Origin: Silene noctiflora
Taxonomy: Eukaryota > Streptophyta > Magnoliopsida > Caryophyllales > Caryophyllaceae
Assembly (NCBI GenBank): GCA_009801015.1
Contig: VHZZ01014515.1
Span: 10,449-32,730 of the forward strand
Length of the DNA: 22,282 nucleotides
Direction of reading: 5' to 3'
In this document: piece by piece, positions 1-8,223 of the stretch
Position numbering within the stretch: the stretch's first letter is position 1
Layout of the letters: each line of letters opens with the position of its first letter
Notes under the pieces: generated by a model
What the model saw: the letters and a program-made list of their open reading frames with translations, nothing else
Database searches by the model: none
What the model was told of the DNA's origin: nothing
Position numbers and translations under genes: made by a program

Positions 1-103
1 CTTCCTTATATCTTCTTATTTAGTTGTGCATGCACTAGATCTTACTAGTTAATTTGTTAATTAGTATTTTAGTTTGACTAAAAACCAGTATATGAGACTA
101 ACA

Positions 104-301
104 ACCAGTACCCAAATACTCCGTTGGATTGAAGCGAGCTATGGTAGTGCTCATCTTAGCAAAATCCAACCCAACATCCTTGTCCTTTGTAAACTTTTTC
201 AGAGCCTCAGTGAGCGCCTCCAGATGCTCAAACATCTTAGCTACCTCATCTACGCTCATCAACTCAGCCCTAGCATGCATCGCAGATCTCTTTGGCGGCA
301 T
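104..301 (-). mobile_element. Ty3/gypsy gag N-terminus fossil, start of a minus-strand element
   Basis: On the minus strand, from the ATG at 301, the reading begins MPPKRSAMHARAELMSVDEV and ends near ARFNPTEYLGTG. A short basic/coiled N-terminus followed by F-x-P-x-x-(F/Y)-x-G is the usual opening of plant gypsy gag. Similarity stops near 104, where unrelated AT-rich DNA begins, so only the first part survives. It is a broken fossil. The protein match is recognised by pattern only. Confidence 0.55.
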
Positions 302-1212
302 CTTTGAACTATATAAGAGAAGGGGCAATCCATAAACACGTATCTCAACTTAAAAGCACATACGACCTGCACAGCGCCCACTCGATCGATTAGCCATACC
401 CACTGGATCGAGTAGGGGCCACTCGATCGAGCTCCCCTCATACTCGATCGAGTGCCTCAACTCCAGATTCTGACAGAACCCCTCACAAACATACTCGATC
501 TAGTCCTAAACATACTCGATCGAGTAGCCCCCCACTCGATCGAGTACCCTACCAACTCGATCGAGTTTCCAAAAACAGCATACTGCCCAACATCATCACA
601 TAACCCACTCGATCGAGCTCGGTCCACTCGATCGAGTCTCACCTACTCGATCGAGTACCACCCACTCGATCGAGTCATGCTGACTCACTAGCTACCCGCA
701 TGCTTTAGCTTAATAACCTTCGCATCAACTAACACATATATACTTATACATACAAAGACGCAACACTCTATTCACAAGCTCTATAAAGCCAACCATAAAT
801 CAATCATCATGCATCATAATATTCGCTACACTATCATACATATACAATTCCTCTTTTTACCATGTCATTCATCCTCATCATATACTTTTTCCAATGCTAT
901 TAAACATCGCATCCAACACACACATTAAATCACTAGTAAACACATAGCGATCCCATGACACCCCATGGTGACCGGTTCAAAGTTGTAGGCGATTTCGCGG
1001 CTTTAGGACGTCTCCCAAGTCTTTGCATTAGCTCCTAACAACTCCTACCCGGGTTCATTTTATTTGACTCCCTAGATTCATTAGGTTCATTAGTTTTAGG
1101 TTCCAAAATCGTCGCTCTGATCGAGTAAGGAGCACTCGATCGAGTAAGTCACTTACTCGATCGAGTCAGTTTGTCTTACGGGTTTATTCAGTCGGGCTTT
1201 GATAACAACGCG
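302..1212 (-). mobile_element. Long leader (5' UTR) of the minus-strand gypsy fossil
   Basis: The stretch upstream of the gag start has no plausible ORF. Read on the minus strand it runs from a primer-binding-site-like motif (1195-1207) to the gag ATG at 301, as expected for a gypsy leader of about 0.9 kb. Its gag-proximal third is packed with ACTCGATCGAGT palindromes. The part between about 690 and 1110 is AT-rich with nothing recognisable. Assignment as a leader is an inference from order and spacing. Confidence 0.5.
380..675. repeat. Cluster of 12 copies of the palindrome ACTCGATCGAGT
   Basis: Copies start at 380, 402, 421, 442, 493, 514, 534, 555, 607, 626, 645 and 664. Seven are exact (442, 514, 534, 555, 626, 645, 664) and the others differ by one base or so. 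Spacing is mostly 19-22 bp, with two gaps of about 50. The intervening sequence varies, so this is an interspersed short palindrome rather than a simple tandem repeat. Confidence 0.9.
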
Positions 1213-1388
1213 TGAATGTTATTTAAAAGTTTTTCGTCATTCTTTATCACTTTTACCTTTTCTTAAAATTCTTCAAGAGAGAACGTAAGTCAGTTAATCT
1301 TCCTTTTCGCGTTGTTATCAAAGCCCGACTGAATAAACCCGTAAGACAAACCTACTCGATCGAGTAAGTGACTTACTCGATCGAGTGC
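1132..1388. repeat. 81-bp inverted repeat with 95-bp spacer, two gypsy leader starts head to head
   Basis: The left arm 1132-1212 and right arm 1308-1388 are reverse complements at 79 of 81 positions. Each arm contains two exact ACTCGATCGAGT palindromes and a motif TGTTATCAAAGCC (minus 1195-1207, plus 1313-1325). That motif matches TGGTATCAGAGCC, the common plant primer-binding site for initiator Met-tRNA, at 11 of 13 positions. The spacer 1213-1307 is not symmetric. Read on the plus strand it resembles the end of an LTR, but no clear CA terminus is present. Near-identity of the arms suggests a recent origin or conversion. Confidence 0.85.
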
Positions 1389-1495
1389 CACACATACCCG
1401 ATCGAGTACCCTTCTGACAGACTCTGATTCTAAACCACACATACTTACTCGACAAAGTAAGTCTTACTCGATAGAGTACCCAAAGACACAGAAAA
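1308..1495 (+). mobile_element. Second gypsy leader fragment, plus strand
   Basis: The right arm of the inverted repeat continues to about 1495 with further diverged copies of the 12-bp palindrome (1396, 1447, 1466). It then stops where copia integrase-like sequence begins near 1502. It is a truncated fossil of the same family as the minus-strand leader, pointing the other way. Confidence 0.5.
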
Positions 1496-1501
1496 CCGTA
1501 G

Positions 1502-2270
1502 TATTACACTATGTGAGCCTTGTCAACTTGGAAAACAACACCGCCTACCATTTCCAAAAGACCAAGCATGGAGAGCAAGTAAAAAACTAGAACTTGTTCA
1601 CACAGACGTATGCGGTCCTCAAAGAACTTTATTTCATCTTGGAAATAGGTACTTTATCCTATTTATTGATGATTTTACTCGAATGACCTGGGTATATTTT
1701 ATGAAACAAAAATCAGAAGTATTCCAAGTCTTTCAAAAATTCAAAGCTTTCGCTGAAAATCAAAGCGGGTGCAAATTAAAGATGATAAGATCTGACCGCG
1801 GGAAAGAATATACTTCTTCACAATTTGACCAATTTTGTGACGATGAAGGTGTAGAACATCAGCTCACGGCAGGATATACTCCACAACAAAATGGGGTATT
1901 CGAAAGAAAGAATAGGACCGTGATGGAGATGGCCATATACATGTTGGCCGAAAAGAAAATGCCAAAGAAATTTTGGGCAGAAGCTGTCTAAACTGCAGCT
2001 TATCTACTAAATAGACTACCAACAAAGGTAGTTAAAGGAAAAACTCTAGTAGAGGCTTGGAGCGGTAAACAGCCAACGGCTAAACATTTAAAGGTGTTTG
2101 GGTCAATCTGCTATGCTCACATTCCAGCACAAAAAAAAAGAGCAAGCTTGATGATAAGGCGGAGAAAGGTATATTTCTTGGCTGTGACTCAAAATCAAAG
2201 GCTTACCAGATCTTCAATCTCAATACGGAGAAAATTATGGTAAGCCGAGACGTGGAGTTTTGATGAAGAT
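1502..2270 (+). mobile_element. Copia integrase region (fossil)
   Basis: It opens with a Cys-x-x-Cys zinc-knuckle remnant (CEPCQLGKQ) and the HTDVCGPQ block. The catalytic-core strings [42 protein letters not shown] and KKFWAEAV follow. These are the standard landmarks of Ty1/copia integrase. Several reading breaks are present. Confidence 0.9.
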
Positions 2271-2478
2271 GCAATATGGAATTAGGAAGAAAAAAAGGTG
2301 GAAAGAAATGTGATCCTTGTTCCTAATCACCAACATCAAGAAGATGATGATGATGATATGACTAATAACAATGATCCTCCTACACCTCCATCAAGTCCGA
2401 TGCATGCACACTCTCCACCCTCAAACGATAATTCGGAGAATGCGATGGGGACCTTGAGGTAAGAAAGATCTCTCTGAA

Positions 2479-3360
2479 ATGTATGCACAATGTCTCGTTA
2501 TTCATTTAGCTGCAGAAGAGTGCGAGAGATGTTATTTCTCTATTGAGGAGCCAAGAGACTACGATGAAGCTTCCAAGAATAAAGAGTGGCAAGAAGCAAT
2601 GGAGACCGAAATAAACATGATTAAGAAGAACAACACTTGGGAAATAGTGGACAAACCCAAAGATCGAAAGGTGATTGGAGTTAAATGGGTCTATAAAACA
2701 AAGTTGAATCTAGATGGCTCAATCAATAAGTACAAAGTAAGATTATTCGTGAAAGGATACTCCCAACAAGTTGGAATAGACTATAGGGACACATTTTCTC
2801 CAGTTGCTCGTCATGATACGGTAAGGACTCTAATTGCTCTAGCTGCTCAAGAAAGATTGAAAATTTATCAACTTGATGTCAAATCTGCCTTTCTAAATGA
2901 AGAGCTCGAGGAGGAGATTTATATAGAGCAACATCCTGGCTTTGTCACACAAGGTAAAGAAGAAAAGGTGTGCAAGCTGAAAAAGGCTCTATATGGCCTT
3001 AAACAAGCTCCAAGAGCGTGGTATAGCAAGATCGATTCCTACTTCTTTGAGCAAGGATTCACGAGGAGTAAAAACGAGCATACACTCTATGTGGTTAACA
3101 AGGTGATCTTCTCATTGTTTCTCTTTATGTTGATGATCTCCTTGTTACAGAAAACAATGCCCAAATGATCCTTACATTTAAGGAGGAGATGAAGAAAAGG
3201 TTTGAAATGACGGATTTGAGCTTAATGAATTTTTTCCTTGGCATGGAAGTCCAAAAGGTGAAGTCGAAATTTTCATTTCTCAAACTAAGTATGCTCGGGA
3301 AATACTCAAGAGATTTAAGATGGAGAATTCCAAGCCAGTTTCTACTCATCTGGTCTTGAA
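2479..3360 (+). mobile_element. Copia reverse transcriptase region (fossil)
   Basis: The longest open stretch of the copia fossil is here. Landmarks are KEWQEAMETEI, NNTWEIVDKP, KWVYKTK, DTFSPVARHDTVRTLIALAA, QLDVKSAFLNEELEEEIYI and ALYGLKQAPRAWY, all typical of copia RT. The C-terminal RT part is present but broken. Confidence 0.92.
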
Positions 3361-3414
3361 CGATAAGTTATCCAAAGATGATGAGTCAAAAGAAGTTGAT
3401 CTACAACAATACTG

Positions 3415-3971
3415 AAGCTTGGTAGAAAGCTTACTCTATCTCACAGCTACAAGACCCGATCTCATGTTTGCGACAAGTTTATTATCAAGATTTATGAGCG
3501 AACTAAGTGAGGTTCACATGAGTACAGAAAAGAGAGTACTTCGATATCTAAAGGGTACTCTAGAATTTGGAGTATTTTACCAGCCTTGCGACAATCCAAG
3601 ATTGCTAGCCTATTCCGACAGTGATTGGGCAGGATCGGTAGATGATATGAAAAGTACCTCAGGTTATGCCTTTACTTTCGGCTCAGGAGTATTCTCATGG
3701 AATTCTAAAAAGTAAGACATTGTAGCTCAATCAACAGCCGAGGCCGAGTACGTTGCAGCTTCCGCAACAGTAAATCAAGTAATATGGCTAAGGAAAATAT
3801 TTCACAACTTAGGCTACAAGCAAGAAGAAGCAACCAAGGTTATGGTGCATAACAAGTCAGCAATCGCCATCGCGAAAAATCCAGTATGTTTCAGCAAGAC
3901 AAAGTATATGAAGGTAAGGTTTTATGCACTTCGTGATCCCGAGCAAGGAAAAGAAGTAGAACTTATCCATT
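3415..3971 (+). mobile_element. Copia RNase H region, first part (fossil)
   Basis: The strings SLLYLTATRPDLMFATSLLS, RVLRYLKGTLEFG, AYSDSDWAGSVDDMKSTSGY, AEAEYVAAS and ELIHC are the classic copia RNase H landmarks. The region ends at the target site of the nested LTR, and its last part resumes at 6728. Confidence 0.9.
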
Positions 3972-4152
3972 GTCTATGTAATACCCGTATTTTAACGCGT
4001 ATTATTTAGATAGTTTACGTTTCATAAATAATTAAAGTTAAATAATAAAAATAGTAATAATAGATAATTGCTTATAAAATAGATTATATCATACGAGTCA
4101 GAGCTCTAAGTGTGTTGGGTCGGTGATGTCAATGACGTTGGGTCGTGTTTAC

Positions 4153-4170
4153 TAATAGTAATAGTAATTC

Positions 4171-4223
<53 letters not shown>

Positions 4224-4380
4224 TTGATAATAATTAATAATACGTAAATAATAATAATAATAACAATAATAATAATAACAATAACAATAACAATAACAAT
4301 AATAACAATAATAATAATAATAATAATAATAACAATAATAACAATAATAATAACAATAATAATAATAATAATAATAATAA
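4153..4380. repeat. (TAA)n-type microsatellite in the solo LTR
   Basis: About 220 bp of nearly pure AAT/TAA triplets with AAC interruptions lie within the U3 part of the LTR. It is a simple-sequence expansion and likely length-polymorphic. Confidence 0.95.
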
Positions 4381-4417
4381 GTTTCTTACTTCCTTCCTAA
4401 TTGACTTACCCTAATGC

Positions 4418-4425
4418 TATATAAA
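4418..4425 (+). promoter_or_regulatory. TATA box in the solo LTR
   Basis: TATATAAA lies about 440 bp from the LTR start. It is followed 20-40 bp later by a C-rich stretch typical of a plant LTR transcription start. It marks the probable U3/R boundary of the parent element. Whether it is active cannot be told. Confidence 0.5.
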
Positions 4426-4679
4426 CCAGTAGAATTCCCCATAACCGCCTTTACTCAGTCATAACATCAATTTCAGCCGTGTAAGGAGCCTTGGACCGTC
4501 GTACGTTCGAATCCGTCTCAAAGCAAAGGTATAACGAATTTCGTCTCATAACTAAATTAATTAATTATCGTCTTCTGCTAACACCGTAGACTGAACCCTA
4601 GACCAGACTCTGACTGAACCCTAAGGTGGTCGTGGGACCACCGTGTATAGGCTGTTAGTGATGGTTTGACCACCGCGTG

Positions 4680-5270
4680 AATTAGAGATTGATGTTGGGA
4701 TGTTGTTTTCTGGCCGAGGGTCTAAAGCATGACGTTGGTGTCTGTGTCGTGGTTAATAGGGACACGGGATTGGGGGTTTATGTTGGTGGTGGTATGGGCG
4801 ATAGAACGGTGGTGTTGGTGGTGGTTGTGGGCCGCTGTAATGGTGGATGTGGGCTAGGGAAAGACGCGCGACAGAGGGAAAACAGGGGAGAGCAGATGAG
4901 TGTTGGTTGTGCGTGTTCGTCTCAGACGAAGGGTCATGTCGTGGTTTCAGAGTTCTGGGTTGTGGTCGGTGGTAGGCGACGGTGCTGGGCAGGGGCCAGC
5001 AACCAGGGGTCATGGGTGGTGGTCGATTAGCCGGAGTTTGGGGTGGTTTTGGGTAGAAACAGGGTGTGTCATGCTGGGCGTGTGGTTCAGGCGAGATTAT
5101 TGCGTCTGGTGTCGTGAATGGTGGTAGTTATGGTGGACGTTGACAGTGGGTGTGAGGGGATCAAGCTGGTGGTGAGAGGATGGGGTGGCTAGTGATGTAT
5201 GGTGGGTTATAAGGTGGTTTTAGGTGTTGTTGGACACGGTGCAAACATGTATGGTGTGGGTTTTCGTGTT
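4680..5270. repeat. GGT/TGG-rich low-complexity part of the solo LTR
   Basis: The plus strand is strongly G/T-rich with many ggtggt runs. Open frames on both strands (up to 113 codons) come from this composition and show no domain, so I do not call a gene. Confidence 0.7.
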
Positions 5271-5713
5271 TGATTTTCGAGTCGGTTGATTATGTTACGT
5301 AATTAATTTATCACTAATTAATAATAATTAGAGTAATTAGTAATTCGTATTTAGTTATTTGATTAATTGTTTAAATTAATTAGTTTTAACTCGGGTTTTG
5401 TATAGTAATTAAGTAATTAATTAATGAGCTTTGGGTTTTATTATTGAGTTGGAATAATTATTAATTAATTAAGTAGTTAATGATAAGGGGTTCTAAATAA
5501 AATATAATAAGTAGTTAATAAATAGTATAATGGTTATGTAATTAGATTAGTTAGTAATTATGTAATTATTATGTTTGTTCATTAGGTGACGGTTGATTGA
5601 AGAGTAATATTAAGTGGTTGCTTGGATTGCTTTTATTGGAGTATTTGCGGAAAATGTAGGGATTATCCTACTCAACTTATATTTATGTGATTGCTAATTG
5701 TATACATACATAT

Positions 5714-5716
<3 letters not shown>

Positions 5717-5748
<32 letters not shown>
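5717..5748. repeat. (TG)16 microsatellite
   Basis: An uninterrupted run of 16 TG units lies within the solo LTR. Confidence 0.97.
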
Positions 5749-5749
<1 letters not shown>

Positions 5750-5959
5750 TTGATTTGTATATTGCGATTGTGATTACGGATGCGTAATTGAGAAAATGGA
5801 ATTGAGTTATTTATGAGCATTGTTGGTGAATATATATTGTTTTGTTGGTGAATATATATTGTTTTTGGAATATTGTGATTGAGATTATATGGGGTTGAGA
5901 TTATGAAGTTGAGTTGTTATGAGAATTTGGATGTTGTTGAGTCGAGGATGGTTATTTTA

Positions 5960-6107
5960 TTTGAAGGGGATAAACCGCTAGTCTTTGGTTGTTACTTGAA
6001 GGGACCGATATACCGCTAGTCCTTGGTTGTTATTTGAAGGGACCGATATACCGCTAGTCCTTGTGTTTTATTGAAGGGACCGGTCTGAGCAACCGCTAGT
6101 CCTTGTG
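5960..6107 (+). repeat. Four ~37-bp tandem units in the solo LTR
   Basis: The core gaagggaccgatataccgct followed by agtccttggttgttatt occurs about four times in a row, starting near 5962, 5998, 6035 and 6072. The two middle copies are almost identical and the outer two are diverged. It is a local minisatellite inside the LTR. Confidence 0.85.
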
Positions 6108-6727
6108 GCGTCAGTTGATCACTGGCCGCCCCTCAGAATCTCTTCTCTAGTAGGCTCACTACTAGGGAGATGTGCACATTCGGAGCTGAGGAAGCGTTAA
6201 GACGGAGTTTGAAGGAGTGTGTGTGACTGGAGTATGATGTGGACGGACGAATGTTATGGGTGTTATCGTAACATGTGATTTTTATAGCTGAGCTGGATTT
6301 ATTATCATTGTGTTAACATTGTTATCTTTATTTATGTCGTTAATTATGTTGTTTGTTTAGTCCCTACTGAACCTCGTGGTTGACCGTGTATTCGTGAACA
6401 CCTGTGATGAACCAAATATTGGGGAGCAGATTGATTGACAGGTATTTGAGTTAGAAGACTTGGGAGCTTACGGGATGCAAGACATGAGAAGTTGGATCAT
6501 AGTCGCTGTCTAGATCACTTAGTCGACGAAAACGTTATGTTTATGTAACTTAGTTATTTCCGTTGCGTAGTAATTGTAATATTAAAAGTTTAAATTTAAT
6601 CAGTTTTATATAAAGTACTTTGGTTTGTTTACTTTGTTATTCACTATCTCGGTCATTCCGAGATGGTAACAGTCTCATTTATCTAGGAAGACCTAGTTAT
6701 GGCTCTTGGATAAATGGGGGTGTTACA

Positions 6728-6836
6728 GGCTATCCGAGTTCCAGCTAGCCGACATCTTAACTAAGGCTTTACCAACATCAAGGTTCGAGTTCCTGGGGAT
6801 GAAGCTTGGTGTTATTCCAAAAGTATCAAGGAGGAG
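6728..6836 (+). mobile_element. Copia RNase H end and polypurine tract (fossil)
   Basis: After the nested LTR the copia reading resumes with EFQLADILTKALP, the copia C-terminal signature (usually ADIxTK). A purine-rich tract (aaggaggag) follows, directly before the LTR start TGTTAAAG. Confidence 0.9.
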
Positions 6837-7115
6837 TGTTAAAGTATGAGACTTTTGCAGAATGTTCTAGAAAGTTCCAGAATATTCTAGAAGTGTCCGA
6901 AATGTTCTAGAATAATGTAGAAGATAATAGTCTAGAATACTCATGAACACTCTAGAAGGATCATGAATGTTTTAGGTGTGTGTAGAGAAGCCTAGAACCT
7001 TCTAGAGATATCTTGGATGTATAGAAAACTCTAGAGACTTACTAAGTCTAGGTCACTTTAGAATATCCTATTCTAGAGAATTTTAGGAATATAGGAGGAG
7101 GAGGAGGAGGAGGAA
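6837..7115 (+). mobile_element. Start of the copia 3' LTR
   Basis: It begins TGTTAAAG just after the polypurine tract. The sequence is filled with ttctagaa-like palindromes, continues to a (GGA)n run at about 7093-7114, and then blends into sequence whose origin I cannot tell. With no 5' LTR in the window the true 3' end cannot be set by comparison. Confidence 0.65.
6859..6913. promoter_or_regulatory. Heat-shock element array in the copia LTR
   Basis: Seven consecutive 5-bp units alternate nGAAn and nTTCn without a gap from 6859 to 6893. Two more in-phase units lie at 6904-6913. This is the textbook binding pattern for trimeric heat-shock factors (nGAAnnTTCnnGAAn). The heat-activated Arabidopsis copia ONSEN (ATCOPIA78) is known to carry such elements in its LTR. 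Further looser ttctagaa and tctagaa motifs continue to about 7080. HSF binding is an inference from motif only. Confidence 0.8.
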
Positions 7116-7829
7116 CACTATTCTAGATTAACTAAGGATATATTGGTTTGGATGCATATGGTAAATGATGATACATTCATCCCAAATCGTGTTAATGTGC
7201 ATACTCACGATCACTTATTTTTCAATGTCAGTTTAGTAAAAATGTTTGATTGTGTTGTCATCTTGGTTTCAAGCTATTATCTCTGATATAATTTAGATTA
7301 GCAGGTGGACTCTAAAAAGATCATAATCCCTATTGCATGAACAATTTATCGGAACTGGATTTGGCAACTTTGATTTGTCATATTTGGCGCCTTGGCGGTG
7401 TAGGATTCAATACAAACCGGAGTTCGTTGTTTGTAGACCTAGCTTCGTTTGTAATATAGTAAAGCAACATAGGTTATTTTTCCTTTACTATCTCGATTCA
7501 GGTTCGGATCGGATCAGTTTTGTCATATATGTTAGACTGATGTCTTAATTTGTGGGAAGGGGATTGATGTGGTAGAAGTACTTGTAGAGCTGTAGTGATC
7601 CCCACTTCAAATTAGTACATGCAAGCCTTAAGAAGCCACATGCAACAACCATGGACATGAGAAACCAAAAAAAAAGTCGGATTTTTTCTATGCTTAAAGA
7701 TCACAGTTTAGTAACCTCATAAAAGGTTGTATTACCAATCTATCACTGGGACACTGGGTCACGTTGGCAGTAAAATCGTCATTATGGCTTCCTTTACACA
7801 TTCATGGAATAACTATAACTATAATATGC
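7116..7829. other. Region between the copia LTR and the TypA 3' end; nothing firm
   Basis: AT-rich sequence with no supported gene. A 71-codon plus-strand frame at 7333-7548 has no recognisable domain. Part may be the rest of the copia LTR and part is downstream flank of TypA. Confidence 0.5.
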
Positions 7830-7835
7830 TTTATT
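7830..7835 (-). terminator. Possible poly(A) signal of the TypA gene
   Basis: On the minus strand AATAAA lies about 305 nt beyond the TypA stop, a normal 3' UTR length for a plant gene. Plant poly(A) signals are loose and other A-rich sites are nearby, so this is only the best candidate. Confidence 0.45.
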
Positions 7836-8139
7836 GCAACTTGCAAAAATTTGTAGATACAACTCACTGTATCTCAAAAGAAACGAAATTACAACTTTCT
7901 GGCCTCGATGTATCATGGTGAACAAAATATATTGTAGGTTTGATTAATGTACTAAGTTCTAAGTCGGAAACCGAGCTTATACATGGCCACTAGAAGGCCA
8001 CTAGAGAAAATGTTTAACACTGTGATCATTCCTGGCAGTATGCCTCTGATTAATGAATGCCAGATTGAAAGAGTATCTCCATGTTGGTCAATCTGAATAT
8101 CAGATCCGCTAAAATTTCTGTTGAGTGATGGCAAAAATA

Positions 8140-8223
8140 TTACTCCTTGGGTCTTTTGCTCATTGTCTTGCGTTTGTTCACATCAAGATATTTTTTCCTT
8201 AATCGAATAACTTTCGGAGTGAC
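8140..8223 (-). CDS. TYPA: TypA exon 12 (last exon with stop)
   Basis: 84 nt reading VTPKVIRLRKKYLDVNKRKT then MSKRPKE and TAA at 8140-8142. The basic tail (IRLRKxxLxxNxRK) is the normal C-terminus of TypA, so the gene ends naturally here. The acceptor is tgcag at 8224-8228. Confidence 0.96.
   Translation of the reverse strand, partial: VTPKVIRLRKKYLDVNKRKTMSKRPKE

Larger units (their letters stand above)
3977..6727 (+). mobile_element. Solo LTR of a Ty3/gypsy-type element nested in the copia fossil
   Basis: The 2751-bp insertion begins TGTAATACCCG and ends GGGTGTTACA, the terminal pattern common in plant gypsy (chromovirus-like) LTRs. It is flanked by gtcta (3972-3976) and ggcta (6728-6732), a 5-bp target duplication differing at one base. 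No gag-pol or primer-binding site lies inside, so it is a solo LTR left by LTR-LTR recombination. A TATA box (TATATAAA, 4418-4425) fits an LTR promoter. It is younger than the copia copy it interrupts. The gypsy assignment rests on termini and length only. Confidence 0.85.
1502..7115 (+). mobile_element. Ty1/copia retrotransposon fossil, 5'-truncated, broken
   Basis: Parts lie in the order integrase, reverse transcriptase, RNase H and 3' LTR, which is the Ty1/copia order. The copy starts inside integrase. No gag, protease or 5' LTR is seen, and the coding part is broken into several pieces by multiple breaks. The RNase H segment is split by a later gypsy-type LTR insertion (3977-6727). After the coding end, a purine tract at about 6826-6836 is followed by TGTTAAAG at 6837, as expected for polypurine tract and 3' LTR start. 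The far end of the LTR is not clear and may lie anywhere from about 7115 to 7560. It is an old, dead copy, though still easily recognised. Confidence 0.9.

Noticed and set aside
380-675. CRISPR-like array
   Set aside because: The repeats are 12-bp palindromes with irregular short spacers in plant retroelement DNA, with no leader or cas genes.
4689-5030. 113-codon plus-strand ORF (and the 86-codon minus-strand frame inside it)
   Set aside because: It lies inside the solo LTR. It is driven by GGT/CCA low-complexity composition and shows no domain.
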